Source: Nocardia aurantia (lineage in GTDB: Bacteria; Actinomycetota; Actinomycetes; Mycobacteriales; Mycobacteriaceae). Taken from it: a stretch of DNA of 64,000 bases. Below, piece by piece: positions 1 to 7,965 of the stretch. How positions within the stretch are numbered: position 1 is the stretch's first letter; every line of letters begins with the position of its first letter. The notes beneath the pieces were generated by a model that saw nothing but the letters and a program-made list of their open reading frames with translations, did not search any database and had not been told where the DNA came from. The DNA lies in the NCBI RefSeq assembly GCF_009604425.1, contig NZ_WEGI01000001.1, positions 124,001-188,000 on the forward strand, written 5' to 3'. Both the position numbers and the translations under genes were made by a program.

Positions 1-47
1 ACATCATCGCCGAGCGGGTGCTCGGCCTGCCCCGGGAAGCGCGGTGA
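1..47 (+). CDS. 3' end of upstream gene, probably an acyl-CoA dehydrogenase
   Basis: Only the last 14 codons are present (frame starting at base 3, stop TGA 45-47), ending in a motif ERVLGLPREAR. That ending is typical of acyl-CoA dehydrogenases. In M. tuberculosis the neighbour of ipdF is ipdE1 (fadE30), an acyl-CoA dehydrogenase of the ring C/D pathway, so an IpdE1 homologue is the natural guess. The fragment is too short to prove it. Confidence 0.45.
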   Translation, partial: IIAERVLGLPREAR

Positions 48-159
48 GCGTGGCCGTGCGGCAGCTTCGGATGAGGTGCGGCGATACCCGCGAATCCAGT
101 TGCAGCGCAACACGTTCATGCGCCCTACCCGCCAACCTGCAACTCGGAAGGATTCATCC

Positions 160-954
160 GTGACCGATCTCTCCGTCCCGCCGTCCCCGGTCGCCGGCCA
201 CGGCCTGCTCGCCGGGCGCACCGCCGTGATCACCGCCGCCGCCGGCACCGGTATCGGCTCCGCCACCGCGCGGCGGCTGCTCGACGAGGGCGCCGACGTC
301 GTGGTCTCCGACTGGCACGAGCGCCGGTTGAAGCAGACCGAGGAGGAGTTGCGCGCCGCGTATCCGGATCGCCGGGTGGCGTCGGTGGTGTGCGACGTGA
401 CCAGCACCGAACAGGTCGACGCCCTGATCCGCGACGCGGCGGCGGCGCTGGGCCGCATCGACATCATGGTCAACAACGCCGGGCTCGGCGGCGAGACCCC
501 GGTGGTCGACATGACCGACGAGCAGTGGGACCGGGTCCTGGACATCACGCTCAACGGCACCTTCCGATGCACCCGCGCGGTGCTGAACTACTTCCGCACC
601 GCCGGCCACGGTGGCGTCGTCGTCAACAACGCCAGCGTGCTCGGCTGGCGGGCCCAGTACGGGCAGGCGCACTACGCCGCCGCCAAGGCCGGTGTGATGG
701 CCCTGACCAGGTGCAGCGCGGTCGAGGCCGCCGAACTGGGCGTTCGGATCAACGCGGTCGCGCCGAGTATCGCCCGGCACCCGTTCCTGGACAAGGTGAG
801 CTCCACCGAACTGCTGGACCGGCTGTCGGCCGACGAGGCGTTCGGCCGGGCCGCCGAACCGTGGGAGGTCGCGGCCACGATCGCCATGCTGGCCAGCGAC
901 TACACGTCGTACCTGACCGGTGAGGTGGTGTCGGTCTCCAGCCAGCACGCTTGA
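160..954 (+). CDS. ipdF: IpdF-like short-chain dehydrogenase (steroid ring C/D degradation)
   Basis: This is a 264-residue classical SDR. The dinucleotide-binding motif AAAGTGIG lies near residues 27-33, NNAG at 105-108, Ser159, and the catalytic pair Tyr172/Lys176 in YAAAK. GTG at 160 is chosen because GGAAGG ends about 9 bases upstream; an upstream GTG at 76 in the same frame has no such site. IpdF is known as an oxidoreductase acting on CoA thioesters of the hydrindane intermediates left after rings A and B are removed. The assignment rests on the SDR motifs plus position beside kstR2 and fadA6, matching Rv3559c-Rv3557c-Rv3556c. The stop codon lies inside the first unit of a 24-bp tandem repeat. 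It could be another SDR of the same pathway. Confidence 0.75.
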   Translation: MTDLSVPPSPVAGHGLLAGRTAVITAAAGTGIGSATARRLLDEGADVVVSDWHERRLKQTEEELRAAYPDRRVASVVCDVTSTEQVDALIRDAAAALGRIDIMVNNAGLGGETPVVDMTDEQWDRVLDITLNGTFRCTRAVLNYFRTAGHGGVVVNNASVLGWRAQYGQAHYAAAKAGVMALTRCSAVEAAELGVRINAVAPSIARHPFLDKVSSTELLDRLSADEAFGRAAEPWEVAATIAMLASDYTSYLTGEVVSVSSQHA

Positions 955-1016
955 CCGGCACCGCCGGAGCACGCTTGACCGGCACCGCCGGAGTGCGCTT
1001 GACCGGCACCGCCGGA
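945..1016 (+). repeat. Three tandem copies of a 24-bp unit overlapping the ipdF stop codon
   Basis: Units run 945-968, 969-992 and 993-1016. The shared 18-base part is CTTGACCGGCACCGCCGG followed by A; unit 3 differs from the others at two positions in its first three bases. The first unit contains the last codons and stop of ipdF, so the array looks like local duplication of the gene's 3' end. Each unit holds a TTGACC hexamer resembling a -35 element, but no paired -10 is evident. Confidence 0.9.
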
Positions 1017-1116
1017 GCGGCGAAATACCCTCGACCGAAATTGGGTGGCGCCGACCCACCCCGGGTATGCAATCCTGGGAGAGGCCGATTCGGCGATTCC
1101 GAAGGGACCTGGACCC

Positions 1117-1908
1117 ATGGGTCAGGACCGTCGTCACAGCGACAACTGCGACAGAGACGACGACGCGGTCGACGGCGATACGGTCGGCGACGCGATCGAC
1201 AACAACGAAGAACGGGAACTCGAACTGGTACGCGAGGTGGTACTCACCCGGCGCCGGGTCGACGGGTCCGTGCTGGCCGCCCTCACCCTGGGCGCCGAAC
1301 TGCTCGATCATTCGTCCCCGGCGGTGACGGCCGCGCGGGCGGCCCAGATCCTGGCGGCGCACGCCGTCGACGAGGTCGAGGTCGGCAGCGATCCCCGTGG
1401 CGCCCTGTGCACCGATATCGCCCGCGACCACGACCGGGCCCGCCGCATCGGCCTGATCCGGCACCGATGCGACACCGACGACGATTCGCGACGCCGGCAA
1501 CGCACCGCGCTGCTGTGCGAGGTGCGGGCCGACCTGCTCGAGGTGGTCCGGCGCTGCGGCAGGTTCCGGCTAGACGGGGTGGCCTTCGCCGACGGCATCT
1601 CGGAGGGCCTGTGCGCGGCCACCGACAAGCTCGTGATCGGCGCGGACATGGACACCTATCACGCCTGGCAGCGCGGCATGGTGCTGAAGATCAGCGAGGA
1701 GCCCACCCACAGCGGCCCGCCGCGCGCCATGGCGACCGTGGACGCGGGCCCCGGCCGCGGACCGCTGACCGTGGAATGGGACACCTGCGAGCGCCGGTTG
1801 GCGCTGGTCGCGCGGATGGCGCGGGCGGGTGTATCGCCGATCGTCATCTGCGACCGGCTGCTGGCGGACCTCTCGGTCGCCTCGCCGCTGCGCTTCTCCC
1901 TGCGCTGA
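1117..1908 (+). CDS. Hypothetical protein between ipdF and kstR2
   Basis: I do not recognise this 263-residue protein. ATG 1117 follows a GAAGGGA stretch and is preferred to an ATG at 1045 in the same frame. The N-terminus is very acidic (many Asp in residues 5-25), followed by a helical segment rich in Leu and Arg. No membrane segment, signal peptide or catalytic motif is evident. In M. tuberculosis this slot between ipdF and kstR2 holds PPE64, which this protein does not resemble. Codon use is like its neighbours, so it appears to be a long-standing chromosomal gene. It is not obviously part of the steroid pathway. Confidence 0.7.
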   Translation: MGQDRRHSDNCDRDDDAVDGDTVGDAIDNNEERELELVREVVLTRRRVDGSVLAALTLGAELLDHSSPAVTAARAAQILAAHAVDEVEVGSDPRGALCTDIARDHDRARRIGLIRHRCDTDDDSRRRQRTALLCEVRADLLEVVRRCGRFRLDGVAFADGISEGLCAATDKLVIGADMDTYHAWQRGMVLKISEEPTHSGPPRAMATVDAGPGRGPLTVEWDTCERRLALVARMARAGVSPIVICDRLLADLSVASPLRFSLR

Positions 1909-1951
1909 CCGGCCCCCGGCCCCCTCCTCGGGAACGCGCACCGCCCCGTGG

Positions 1952-1969
1952 ACCAAGCAAATGCTTGGT
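1952..1969 (+). promoter_or_regulatory. KstR2-type operator at the kstR2 promoter
   Basis: An inverted repeat with 8-base arms, ACCAAGCA and TGCTTGGT, separated by AA. Its right 14 bases (1956-1969, AGCAAATGCTTGGT) match the published KstR2 motif AnCAAGnnCTTGnT at every fixed position but one. It ends 6 bases before the chosen kstR2 start, consistent with autorepression and a very short or absent 5' leader. Confidence 0.8.
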
Positions 1970-1975
1970 TGTATT

Positions 1976-2626
1976 ATGGCCGGTGTGACCGCACCCGACA
2001 CCTCCAAATCCGCACGTCGCACCGAACTGCTCGCCCTGGCGGCCGAGCTGTTCGCCGAGCGCGGGCTGCGTGCCACCACGGTTCGGGACATCGCCGACGC
2101 GGCCGGGATTCTATCCGGCAGTCTCTACCATCACTTCGATTCCAAGGAGTCGATGGTCGACGAGATCCTGCGCGGCTTCCTCGACGACCTCTTCGGTCGC
2201 TACCGGGAGATCGTCGCCGCGAACCTCTCGGCGCGGGATACGTTGGAGGCGTTGGTGATCGCCTCGTACGAGTCGTTCGACCATTCGCACGCCGCGGTGG
2301 CGATCTATCAGGCCGAGGCGAAACGCCTCAGCGGCACACCGCGTTTCGACTACATCGACGAGTACAACCGGGAATTCCGGGAGATCTGGTCGCGGGTGCT
2401 GCACGAGGGCGTCGCCGACGGCAGCTTCCGGCCCGAACTGGATGTCGAACTGGCGCTGCGATTCCTGCGCGACACCGTGTGGGTGGCGGTCCGCTGGTAC
2501 CGGCCCGGCGGCCGGATCACCGTCGGCACCCTCGCCAAGCAGTACCTCACCATCGTGCTGGACGGGCTCACCAATCCGGAGACCCGGGCCGAAAAGTTCT
2601 CCGGCGCAACGGAACACAGCAAGTAG
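1976..2626 (+). CDS. kstR2: KstR2 TetR-family repressor of ring C/D degradation genes
   Basis: This is a 216-residue TetR-family regulator with its DNA-binding helix-turn-helix at about residues 33-55, containing the TTVRDIADAAG and GSLYHHFDSKE signatures. KstR2 represses the HIP-catabolic genes and is released by HIP-CoA. The identification rests on the TetR fold signature, position directly before fadA6, and a KstR2-type palindrome immediately upstream. A matching palindrome lies at 15428. ATG 1976 has no Shine-Dalgarno and the operator sits 6 bases away, so the transcript may be leaderless; GTG 1985 is an alternative start. An ATG far upstream at 1829 would place the operator inside the gene and is rejected. 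fadA6 follows after 8 bases, so the two are probably cotranscribed. Confidence 0.85.
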   Translation: MAGVTAPDTSKSARRTELLALAAELFAERGLRATTVRDIADAAGILSGSLYHHFDSKESMVDEILRGFLDDLFGRYREIVAANLSARDTLEALVIASYESFDHSHAAVAIYQAEAKRLSGTPRFDYIDEYNREFREIWSRVLHEGVADGSFRPELDVELALRFLRDTVWVAVRWYRPGGRITVGTLAKQYLTIVLDGLTNPETRAEKFSGATEHSK

Positions 2627-2634
2627 GAGCTCTC

Positions 2635-3822
2635 ATGTCTGCACCGACCCGCCGTCCGTACGCACCCGTGCGGGAGGCGTACGTGATCGACGCCGTGCGC
2701 ACACCGGTCGGCAAGCGCGGTGGCGCGCTGGCCGCAGTGCACCCGGCCGATCTGGGCGCCGCCGCGCTGCGCGGGCTGCTCGGCCGCAATTCGATCGACC
2801 CCGTGCGGGTCGACGACGTGATCGTCGGCTGCGTCGACAATGTCGGCCCCCAGGCCGGCAACATCGGCCGCACCGCCTGGCTCACCGCCGGATATCCGGA
2901 GGAGGTGCCGGGCGTCACCGTCGACCGGCAGTGCGGATCCAGTCAGCAGGCGATCAACTTCGGCGCCCAGGCCATCATGAGCGGTACCGCCGAGGTGATC
3001 GTGGCCGGTGGGGTGCAGAACATGAGCGCCATCCCGATCTCGGCCGCGATGCTGGCCGGGAAGGAGTACGGCTTCGAATCCCCGTTCGTCGGCGCCGAGG
3101 GCTGGGACCATCGCTACGGCACCGGCGAGGTGTCGCAGTTCAACGGCGCGCAGCTGATCGCCGAGAAATGGGATATCAGCCGCGAGGATATGGAGCACTG
3201 GGCGCTGCGCAGCCACGACCGGGCCCGCGCCGCGATCGCCGAGGGCCGCTTCGATCGGGAGATCGTGCCGGTCGGCGACTTCTGGATCGACCAGGGCCCG
3301 CGCGAGACCAGCCTGGCGAAAATGGCCGCGCTGCCACCGTTGTCGGAGGGCAGCCGGCTCACCGCGGCGGTGGCCAGTCAGATCTCCGACGGTGCGAGCG
3401 CCACCCTGCTCGCCTCGGACTGGGCGGTCCAGGAGTACGGACTCACCCCGCGGGCGCGCATCCATCACGTCAGCGCGCGCGGCGCCGATCCGATCTACAT
3501 GCTCACCGCGCCGATCGCCGCCACCCGGTGGGCGCTCGAGAAGACCGGACTCACCATCGACGACATCGATGTGATCGAAATCAACGAGGCGTTCGCCTCG
3601 GTGGTCCTGGCGTGGCTGAAGGAGACCGGCGCGGACCCGGAGAAGGTGAACGTCAACGGCGGCGCGATCGCCCTCGGGCATCCGCTCGGGGCAACGGGCG
3701 CAAAGCTTTTCGCGACCCTGCTGAACGAGCTGGAGCGTCGCGGCGGCCGGTACGGCCTGCTCACGATTTGTGAGGGCGGCGGCACCGCGAACGTCACGAT
3801 CATCGAGCGGATCGAGGCCTGA
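2635..3822 (+). CDS. fadA6: FadA6-like acetyl-CoA acyltransferase (thiolase)
   Basis: This is a 395-residue thiolase of normal family length. The acylated cysteine is Cys100 in RQCGSSQQA. The C-terminal half has NEAFA, the ALGHPLGATGA histidine motif and CEGGG with the second catalytic cysteine. The start ATG follows a TAGGAG Shine-Dalgarno. FadA6 catalyses a thiolytic step late in ring C/D breakdown, after ring opening by IpdAB. The gene follows kstR2 on the same strand with an 8-base gap, as in the Rv3557c-Rv3556c pair. The motifs prove thiolase; the FadA6 identity comes from the neighbourhood. Confidence 0.82.
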   Translation: MSAPTRRPYAPVREAYVIDAVRTPVGKRGGALAAVHPADLGAAALRGLLGRNSIDPVRVDDVIVGCVDNVGPQAGNIGRTAWLTAGYPEEVPGVTVDRQCGSSQQAINFGAQAIMSGTAEVIVAGGVQNMSAIPISAAMLAGKEYGFESPFVGAEGWDHRYGTGEVSQFNGAQLIAEKWDISREDMEHWALRSHDRARAAIAEGRFDREIVPVGDFWIDQGPRETSLAKMAALPPLSEGSRLTAAVASQISDGASATLLASDWAVQEYGLTPRARIHHVSARGADPIYMLTAPIAATRWALEKTGLTIDDIDVIEINEAFASVVLAWLKETGADPEKVNVNGGAIALGHPLGATGAKLFATLLNELERRGGRYGLLTICEGGGTANVTIIERIEA

Positions 3823-3873
3823 CGCTTCAACCGTCGCCGCGACGCACACCCGGCCCGCGTTTACCATCAGTGG

Positions 3874-5838
3874 ATGGAGGTTCTGGGCGCATGTCCGCTC
3901 GACTGCCCCGACGCCTGTTCCTGGGTGGTGACCGTCGCCGATGACGGCCGGGCGGTCGAACTGCGGGGCAACAAACATCATCCGGTCACCCGCGGCGCGC
4001 TGTGCGTCAAGGTGAACCGATATCTCGAGCAGGTCGACTCGCCGGATCGGATCCGCTATCCGATGCGGCGGGTCGGCCGCAAGGGCGAGGGCAGATTCGA
4101 GCGGATCACCTGGGACGAGGCCCTCGACGAGATCGCCGAGCGGCTGACCGGCATCGTCGACGAGGACGGCGGCGAGGCGATCTGGCCGTTCCACGGCACC
4201 GGCAGTCTCGGGTATCTGCAAGGGCTGGAAGGACTCTCGGGCCGCCGGTTCTTCAACGTGCTCGGCGCCAGCCTGCACGATCCGACCATCTGCTCGATCT
4301 CCGGCTCGCTCGGGCTGAAGTACACCCTCGGCACCTCCGGCGGCATGGATCCCGAGGATTTCCCGCAGTCGAAGCTGATCATCCTGTGGGGCACCAACCC
4401 GCTCACGACGGGGCACCACGTGTGGAAATTCATCCAGGACAGCGGCGCTTACCTGGTCGCCATCGATCCGGTGCGCAGCCGCACCGCCGACCGCTGCGAC
4501 GAACATCTGGCGCCGCTGCCGGGCACCGACGCCGCGCTGGCGCTGGGCCTGATGCACGTGATCGTCTCGCTCGGGGCCGAGGACCGGGAATACCTCGCCG
4601 AGCACACCGAGGGCTGGCCGCAGTTCCGCGAACGCCTGGCGGAGTATCCGCCCGACCGGGTCGCCGAGATCACCGGCCTGCCCGCGGAGCGGATCTTCGC
4701 GCTGGGCGAGCGGATCGCCCGCACCCGCCCCACCGCGATCCGCGCCTCACAGGGCATGCAGCGCCACGCGGGCGGTGGAATGGCCTTACGTACCTTGGCA
4801 TGTCTGCCCGGTGTGACCGGCGACTGGGGCATTCCCGGTGGCGGACTGCACTATTCGACGAGCGGTCACTTTCGGCTGAACGAATCCGCGCTGGCGCGTT
4901 TCGATCTGCTGCCGCACCCGGTGCGGACATTGTCGATGACCCGGCTCTCCGAGGGGCTGCTGGAGGCGAAGGACCCGCCGGTGCGGGCGCTGTTCGTGAT
5001 CGCCGCGAATCCGGTCGCCTCCAATCCGGACCAGTCCACGGTGATCCGGGGGTTGTCCCGCGAGGACCTGTTCACCGTTGTGCTGGAGCACTTCCCGACC
5101 GATACCGTCGACTACGCCGACATCGTGCTGCCGGCCACCATGCAGCCCGAACACCTGGATGTGGTGGCGGCCTACGGCAACATGTACCTGGCCTGGAACG
5201 AACCGGCCGTCGATCCGCCCGGTGAATGCCTTTCCACCACCGAGACCTTCCGGCGCCTGGCCCGGCACATGGGCCTCACCGAACCGTCGCTGTACGACTC
5301 CGACGAGGATCTGGCCCGGCAGTTGCTCGAGGGCCACGACCTGGACCGGTTGCGCCGCGAGGGTTTCCTGCGTGTCGAGCCACAGCCGGTGCCGGCCGGC
5401 AAACTGCAATTCGTCTCCGCCCGGGCCGCTGCCGCCGGGCACGACGCGCTGCCCACCTACATCCCGCCCGCGGACACCGGCGACGGCCTGGTGCTGATCT
5501 CGGCGGCCTCACACTATTTCGTCAATTCCAGCTTCGGCAGCAATCCGGAACTCCGCCGCCGGGCCGGTGAGCCGCAGGTGACCATCCATCCCGGCGATGC
5601 CGCCGAACGCGGGATCGCCGACGGCGCGAAGATTTTGGTGTACAACGAGCGCGGCGCGTTCGAGGCGATCGCGCTCGTCTCCGATCGGGTCCGGCCCGGT
5701 GTCGCCGCCACCACCAAGGGCCGCTGGATGAGGTTCTCGCACGGCCCCACCGTGAACGCGACCATCGCCGAACGTGATTCGGACTTCGGCGGTGGTGCGG
5801 TGTACCACGACAACCGGATTCACATCACGCTGCGCTGA
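3874..5838 (+). CDS. Molybdopterin-dependent oxidoreductase (formate dehydrogenase/BisC-like superfamily)
   Basis: This 654-residue protein begins with an Fe-S motif: Cys7, Cys11, Cys15 and Cys44 (CPLDCPDAC, then ALCVK). It continues with the Mo-bisMGD fold, including WGTNPLTT near residue 173, and ends with a molydopterin dinucleotide-binding domain. There is no Tat signal, so it is probably cytoplasmic. The residue after the Fe-S cluster region does not reveal the substrate. No partner subunit genes are adjacent, which fits single-subunit actinobacterial members of unknown substrate. A TACCAT hexamer at 3862-3867 ends 6 bases before ATG and no Shine-Dalgarno is visible, suggesting a leaderless message. 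No KstR2 palindrome precedes it, so membership of the steroid regulon is not supported. Confidence 0.8.
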   Translation: MEVLGACPLDCPDACSWVVTVADDGRAVELRGNKHHPVTRGALCVKVNRYLEQVDSPDRIRYPMRRVGRKGEGRFERITWDEALDEIAERLTGIVDEDGGEAIWPFHGTGSLGYLQGLEGLSGRRFFNVLGASLHDPTICSISGSLGLKYTLGTSGGMDPEDFPQSKLIILWGTNPLTTGHHVWKFIQDSGAYLVAIDPVRSRTADRCDEHLAPLPGTDAALALGLMHVIVSLGAEDREYLAEHTEGWPQFRERLAEYPPDRVAEITGLPAERIFALGERIARTRPTAIRASQGMQRHAGGGMALRTLACLPGVTGDWGIPGGGLHYSTSGHFRLNESALARFDLLPHPVRTLSMTRLSEGLLEAKDPPVRALFVIAANPVASNPDQSTVIRGLSREDLFTVVLEHFPTDTVDYADIVLPATMQPEHLDVVAAYGNMYLAWNEPAVDPPGECLSTTETFRRLARHMGLTEPSLYDSDEDLARQLLEGHDLDRLRREGFLRVEPQPVPAGKLQFVSARAAAAGHDALPTYIPPADTGDGLVLISAASHYFVNSSFGSNPELRRRAGEPQVTIHPGDAAERGIADGAKILVYNERGAFEAIALVSDRVRPGVAATTKGRWMRFSHGPTVNATIAERDSDFGGGAVYHDNRIHITLR

Positions 5839-5884
5839 GACGCGGTGATCGCACAGCGGTCATCGGATCGGAACCGCGGCCGGT

Positions 5885-6343
5885 TCATTCGCCGGCGGGC
5901 GGCAGCGGCCGGTAGTCCTCGTCGTAGCCCAGCGCCCGCAGCGACAGCCGGTGCAGGGTGGCGCGTTCCGTGGGGTCGAGGCGGCCGAGCAGTTTGTCGT
6001 GCGAGGCCTCGATCTCGGCGTCGACCCGGCGGCGGGCGGCGCGGCCGGCGTCGGTGATCGACAGGCAGTGCTTGCGGCGGTCGGTGGTGTCCCGCTGCCG
6101 GACCACCAGGCCGGCGCGTTCCAGGCCGTCGACGAGACGGACGACCTCGCTGCGGTCGACGGCGAGCGCGTCGGCGATCTCCTGCTGCGAGATCCGGTCG
6201 GCGCGATCCTCCAGGTAGACCAGCACCCAGTGTTCCCGTAGCGACGAGCCGACCTCGCTGTGCACCGCGCGATGCAGCTTCCCGAAGGCATACGAGGGGA
6301 AGCGCAGGAGTCCTTCCAGGTGGACATCGTGGGCGTCGGGCAT
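5885..6343 (-). CDS. MarR-family transcriptional regulator
   Basis: This 152-residue protein has the MarR winged-helix pattern: QQEIADALAVDRSEVVRLVDGLERAGLV for the helix-turn-helix (residues about 52-80), then the wing RQRDTTDRRKHCLSITDAG. It is transcribed divergently from an MFS drug-efflux gene 89 bases away, the classic layout of a MarR repressor and its target. An inverted repeat lies in the gap. The ligand is unknown. Confidence 0.85.
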   Translation of the reverse strand: MPDAHDVHLEGLLRFPSYAFGKLHRAVHSEVGSSLREHWVLVYLEDRADRISQQEIADALAVDRSEVVRLVDGLERAGLVVRQRDTTDRRKHCLSITDAGRAARRRVDAEIEASHDKLLGRLDPTERATLHRLSLRALGYDEDYRPLPPAGE

Positions 6344-6376
6344 GGCTCGATTGTAGTGGTATTGCTGAGCCCCGAG

Positions 6377-6413
6377 ATTGTTGATAATCTCCGCAATTGA
6401 GTATCCCAACAAT
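6377..6413. promoter_or_regulatory. Inverted repeat between the MarR gene and the MFS gene
   Basis: ATTGTTG (6377-6383) and CAACAAT (6407-6413) are exact inverted copies 23 bases apart, in an AT-rich stretch unlike the surrounding DNA. This is the expected place for a MarR operator controlling both genes. Binding is an inference. Confidence 0.5.
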
Positions 6414-6432
6414 ATCTCGAAAGGGGTGCCCG

Positions 6433-7839
6433 ATGACGCAGACGCGCTCGGCCACCGCGGTTTCCCCCTCCGATTCGATTCCCCCGCACGTCTGGCGCAT
6501 CGCCGGCGTCGTCGTGTTCGGGGCGCTGATGAGCATGCTCGACACCTCGCTGGTGAACATCGGACTTCCCACGATCGGCGCCGACCTGCACGCGAGCCTC
6601 GCGACCGTGCAGTGGGTGGCCAGCGGTTATCTGCTCGCGCTGGCGGTGTCGCTGCCACTGTGCGGCCGGCTCGCCCGCCGGTTCGGGCCCGCCCGGGTCT
6701 GGGTGGCCGCGGTGGCGGCGTTCACGATCGCCTCCTGCCTGTGTGCCCTGGCCCCCGGCATCGGCTGGCTGATCTTCCTGCGGGTACTCCAGGGCCTGGC
6801 CGCCGGCGTCGTGGTCCCGGCCGGGCAGACCATCCTGGGCCAGGCCGCGGGCCCGCGATACCTGGGCCGGGTGATGGCCGTGGTCGGTATCGCGGTCGTG
6901 AGCGCACCCGCCTTCGGCCCCACCGTGGGCGGCCTGATGCTCGACCACCTCAGCTGGCCGTGGCTGTTCCTGATCAATCTTCCGTTCGGCGTGGTCGCCT
7001 GCGTGCTCGGCCTGCGGGTGCTGCCCAGGCAACCCGGAACACGCGGCGGCGCAGTGGATCTCGTGGGGCTCGTGCTGGCGGGCGGTGGCGCGTCCGCGGT
7101 GGTCTACGGCCTCGGCGAACTCGGTGTGCGCGACGCGAATTCGGTGCTGTCGGTCTGGCTGCCGATCGTGCTCGGCGCACTCGGCCTCGCCGGCTTCGTG
7201 TTCCGCTCGCTGCGGCGCAGCGAGCCGCTGCTCGACGTGCGGATGTTCCGGGACCCGGTCTTCGCCGCCGCCAACAGCGCGAGCTTCTTCGCCGGCGCCG
7301 CGATGTTCGGCCTGATGGTGTTGCTGCCCTTGTATTTCCAGATCCTGCACCACGAGAGCCTGATCCGCAGCGGCCTGTTGCTGCTGGTCTACGGTGGCGG
7401 CGGGATCATCGCCCTCCCGCTGGGGGGCCGGCTGACGGACCGGGCCGGCGGCGGCATCATCGCGGTCTGCGGCACCGTTGTGGTGGCCGCCACCGTCGCG
7501 CCGCTGGCGTTTCTGCCGGTCGACGCGAATCCCGTTCTGGTGCAGGTGTTGTTGTTCGTGTGCGGCGTCGGCACGGCCCTCTCGACCATGCCGCTGGTCA
7601 GCACCGCCTATGCCGCCGTGCGGCACGATCAGATGCCCGACGCCGCGGCGTTCGTGAACATCCTGCAGCGCATCGGCGGCGCCACCGGCGTGGCCCTGAT
7701 CGCCGTGATCCTGTCCCGGATGGCGGAATCCGGTCGCCCGGCGCTGTCCGGTTATCACCTCGCCTTCGCGGGGATCTGCGTGTTGTCGCTGGTCGCCGCG
7801 CTCGCATCCGGAGTTCTGTTGCGGGTGCGGCGAAGTTGA
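6433..7839 (+). CDS. MFS transporter, DHA2 (EmrB/QacA-type) drug efflux family
   Basis: This 468-residue integral membrane protein has about 14 hydrophobic segments, consistent with the 14-helix DHA2 family. Family motifs include MLDTSLVNIGLPTIG in helix 1, the GRLARRFGP loop after helix 2, and LAFGPTVGG-like motif C (APAFGPTVGG) in helix 5. ATG 6433 follows AAAGGGG. It probably exports a toxic organic compound by proton antiport and is likely repressed by the divergent MarR protein. Two strong hairpins follow the stop codon. Confidence 0.85.
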   Translation: MTQTRSATAVSPSDSIPPHVWRIAGVVVFGALMSMLDTSLVNIGLPTIGADLHASLATVQWVASGYLLALAVSLPLCGRLARRFGPARVWVAAVAAFTIASCLCALAPGIGWLIFLRVLQGLAAGVVVPAGQTILGQAAGPRYLGRVMAVVGIAVVSAPAFGPTVGGLMLDHLSWPWLFLINLPFGVVACVLGLRVLPRQPGTRGGAVDLVGLVLAGGGASAVVYGLGELGVRDANSVLSVWLPIVLGALGLAGFVFRSLRRSEPLLDVRMFRDPVFAAANSASFFAGAAMFGLMVLLPLYFQILHHESLIRSGLLLLVYGGGGIIALPLGGRLTDRAGGGIIAVCGTVVVAATVAPLAFLPVDANPVLVQVLLFVCGVGTALSTMPLVSTAYAAVRHDQMPDAAAFVNILQRIGGATGVALIAVILSRMAESGRPALSGYHLAFAGICVLSLVAALASGVLLRVRRS

Positions 7840-7852
7840 TCCGATGGGTCCG

Positions 7853-7908
7853 GTCCCGCTCGGTCATCACGCCCGAGCGGGACTCCGCCGTGGTTGAATG
7901 AACCACGG
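7853..7908 (+). terminator. Two adjacent hairpins after the MFS gene
   Basis: Hairpin 1 pairs GTCCCGCTCGG (7853-7863) with CCGAGCGGGAC (7873-7883). Hairpin 2 pairs CCGTGGTT (7888-7895) with AACCACGG (7901-7908). There is no T-tract, so these are terminator-like structures of the kind common in high-GC actinobacteria. Confidence 0.6.
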
Positions 7909-7965
7909 CCGAACAGTGCGGTAATACCGGGCTCCGGCCAGGGATCGTCCTGATCGAGGCAGAGC

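Noticed and set aside
945..1016. Possible CRISPR array
   Set aside because: The repeats are adjacent with no spacers, and only three units exist.
2350..4605. A 751-codon open frame on the minus strand opposite kstR2 and fadA6
   Set aside because: It covers well-supported genes on the other strand and its composition (His/Arg/Gly-rich) is that of high-GC shadow frames.
3823..5838. KstR2 control of the molybdopterin oxidoreductase
   Set aside because: No AnCAAGnnCTTGnT-like sequence is present before it, and it is not among known KstR2 regulon members.
5860..7758. A 632-codon minus-strand frame opposite the MFS gene
   Set aside because: It overlaps the MarR gene and the MFS gene, which both have family motifs; the frame's sequence is low-complexity His/Gln/Arg.
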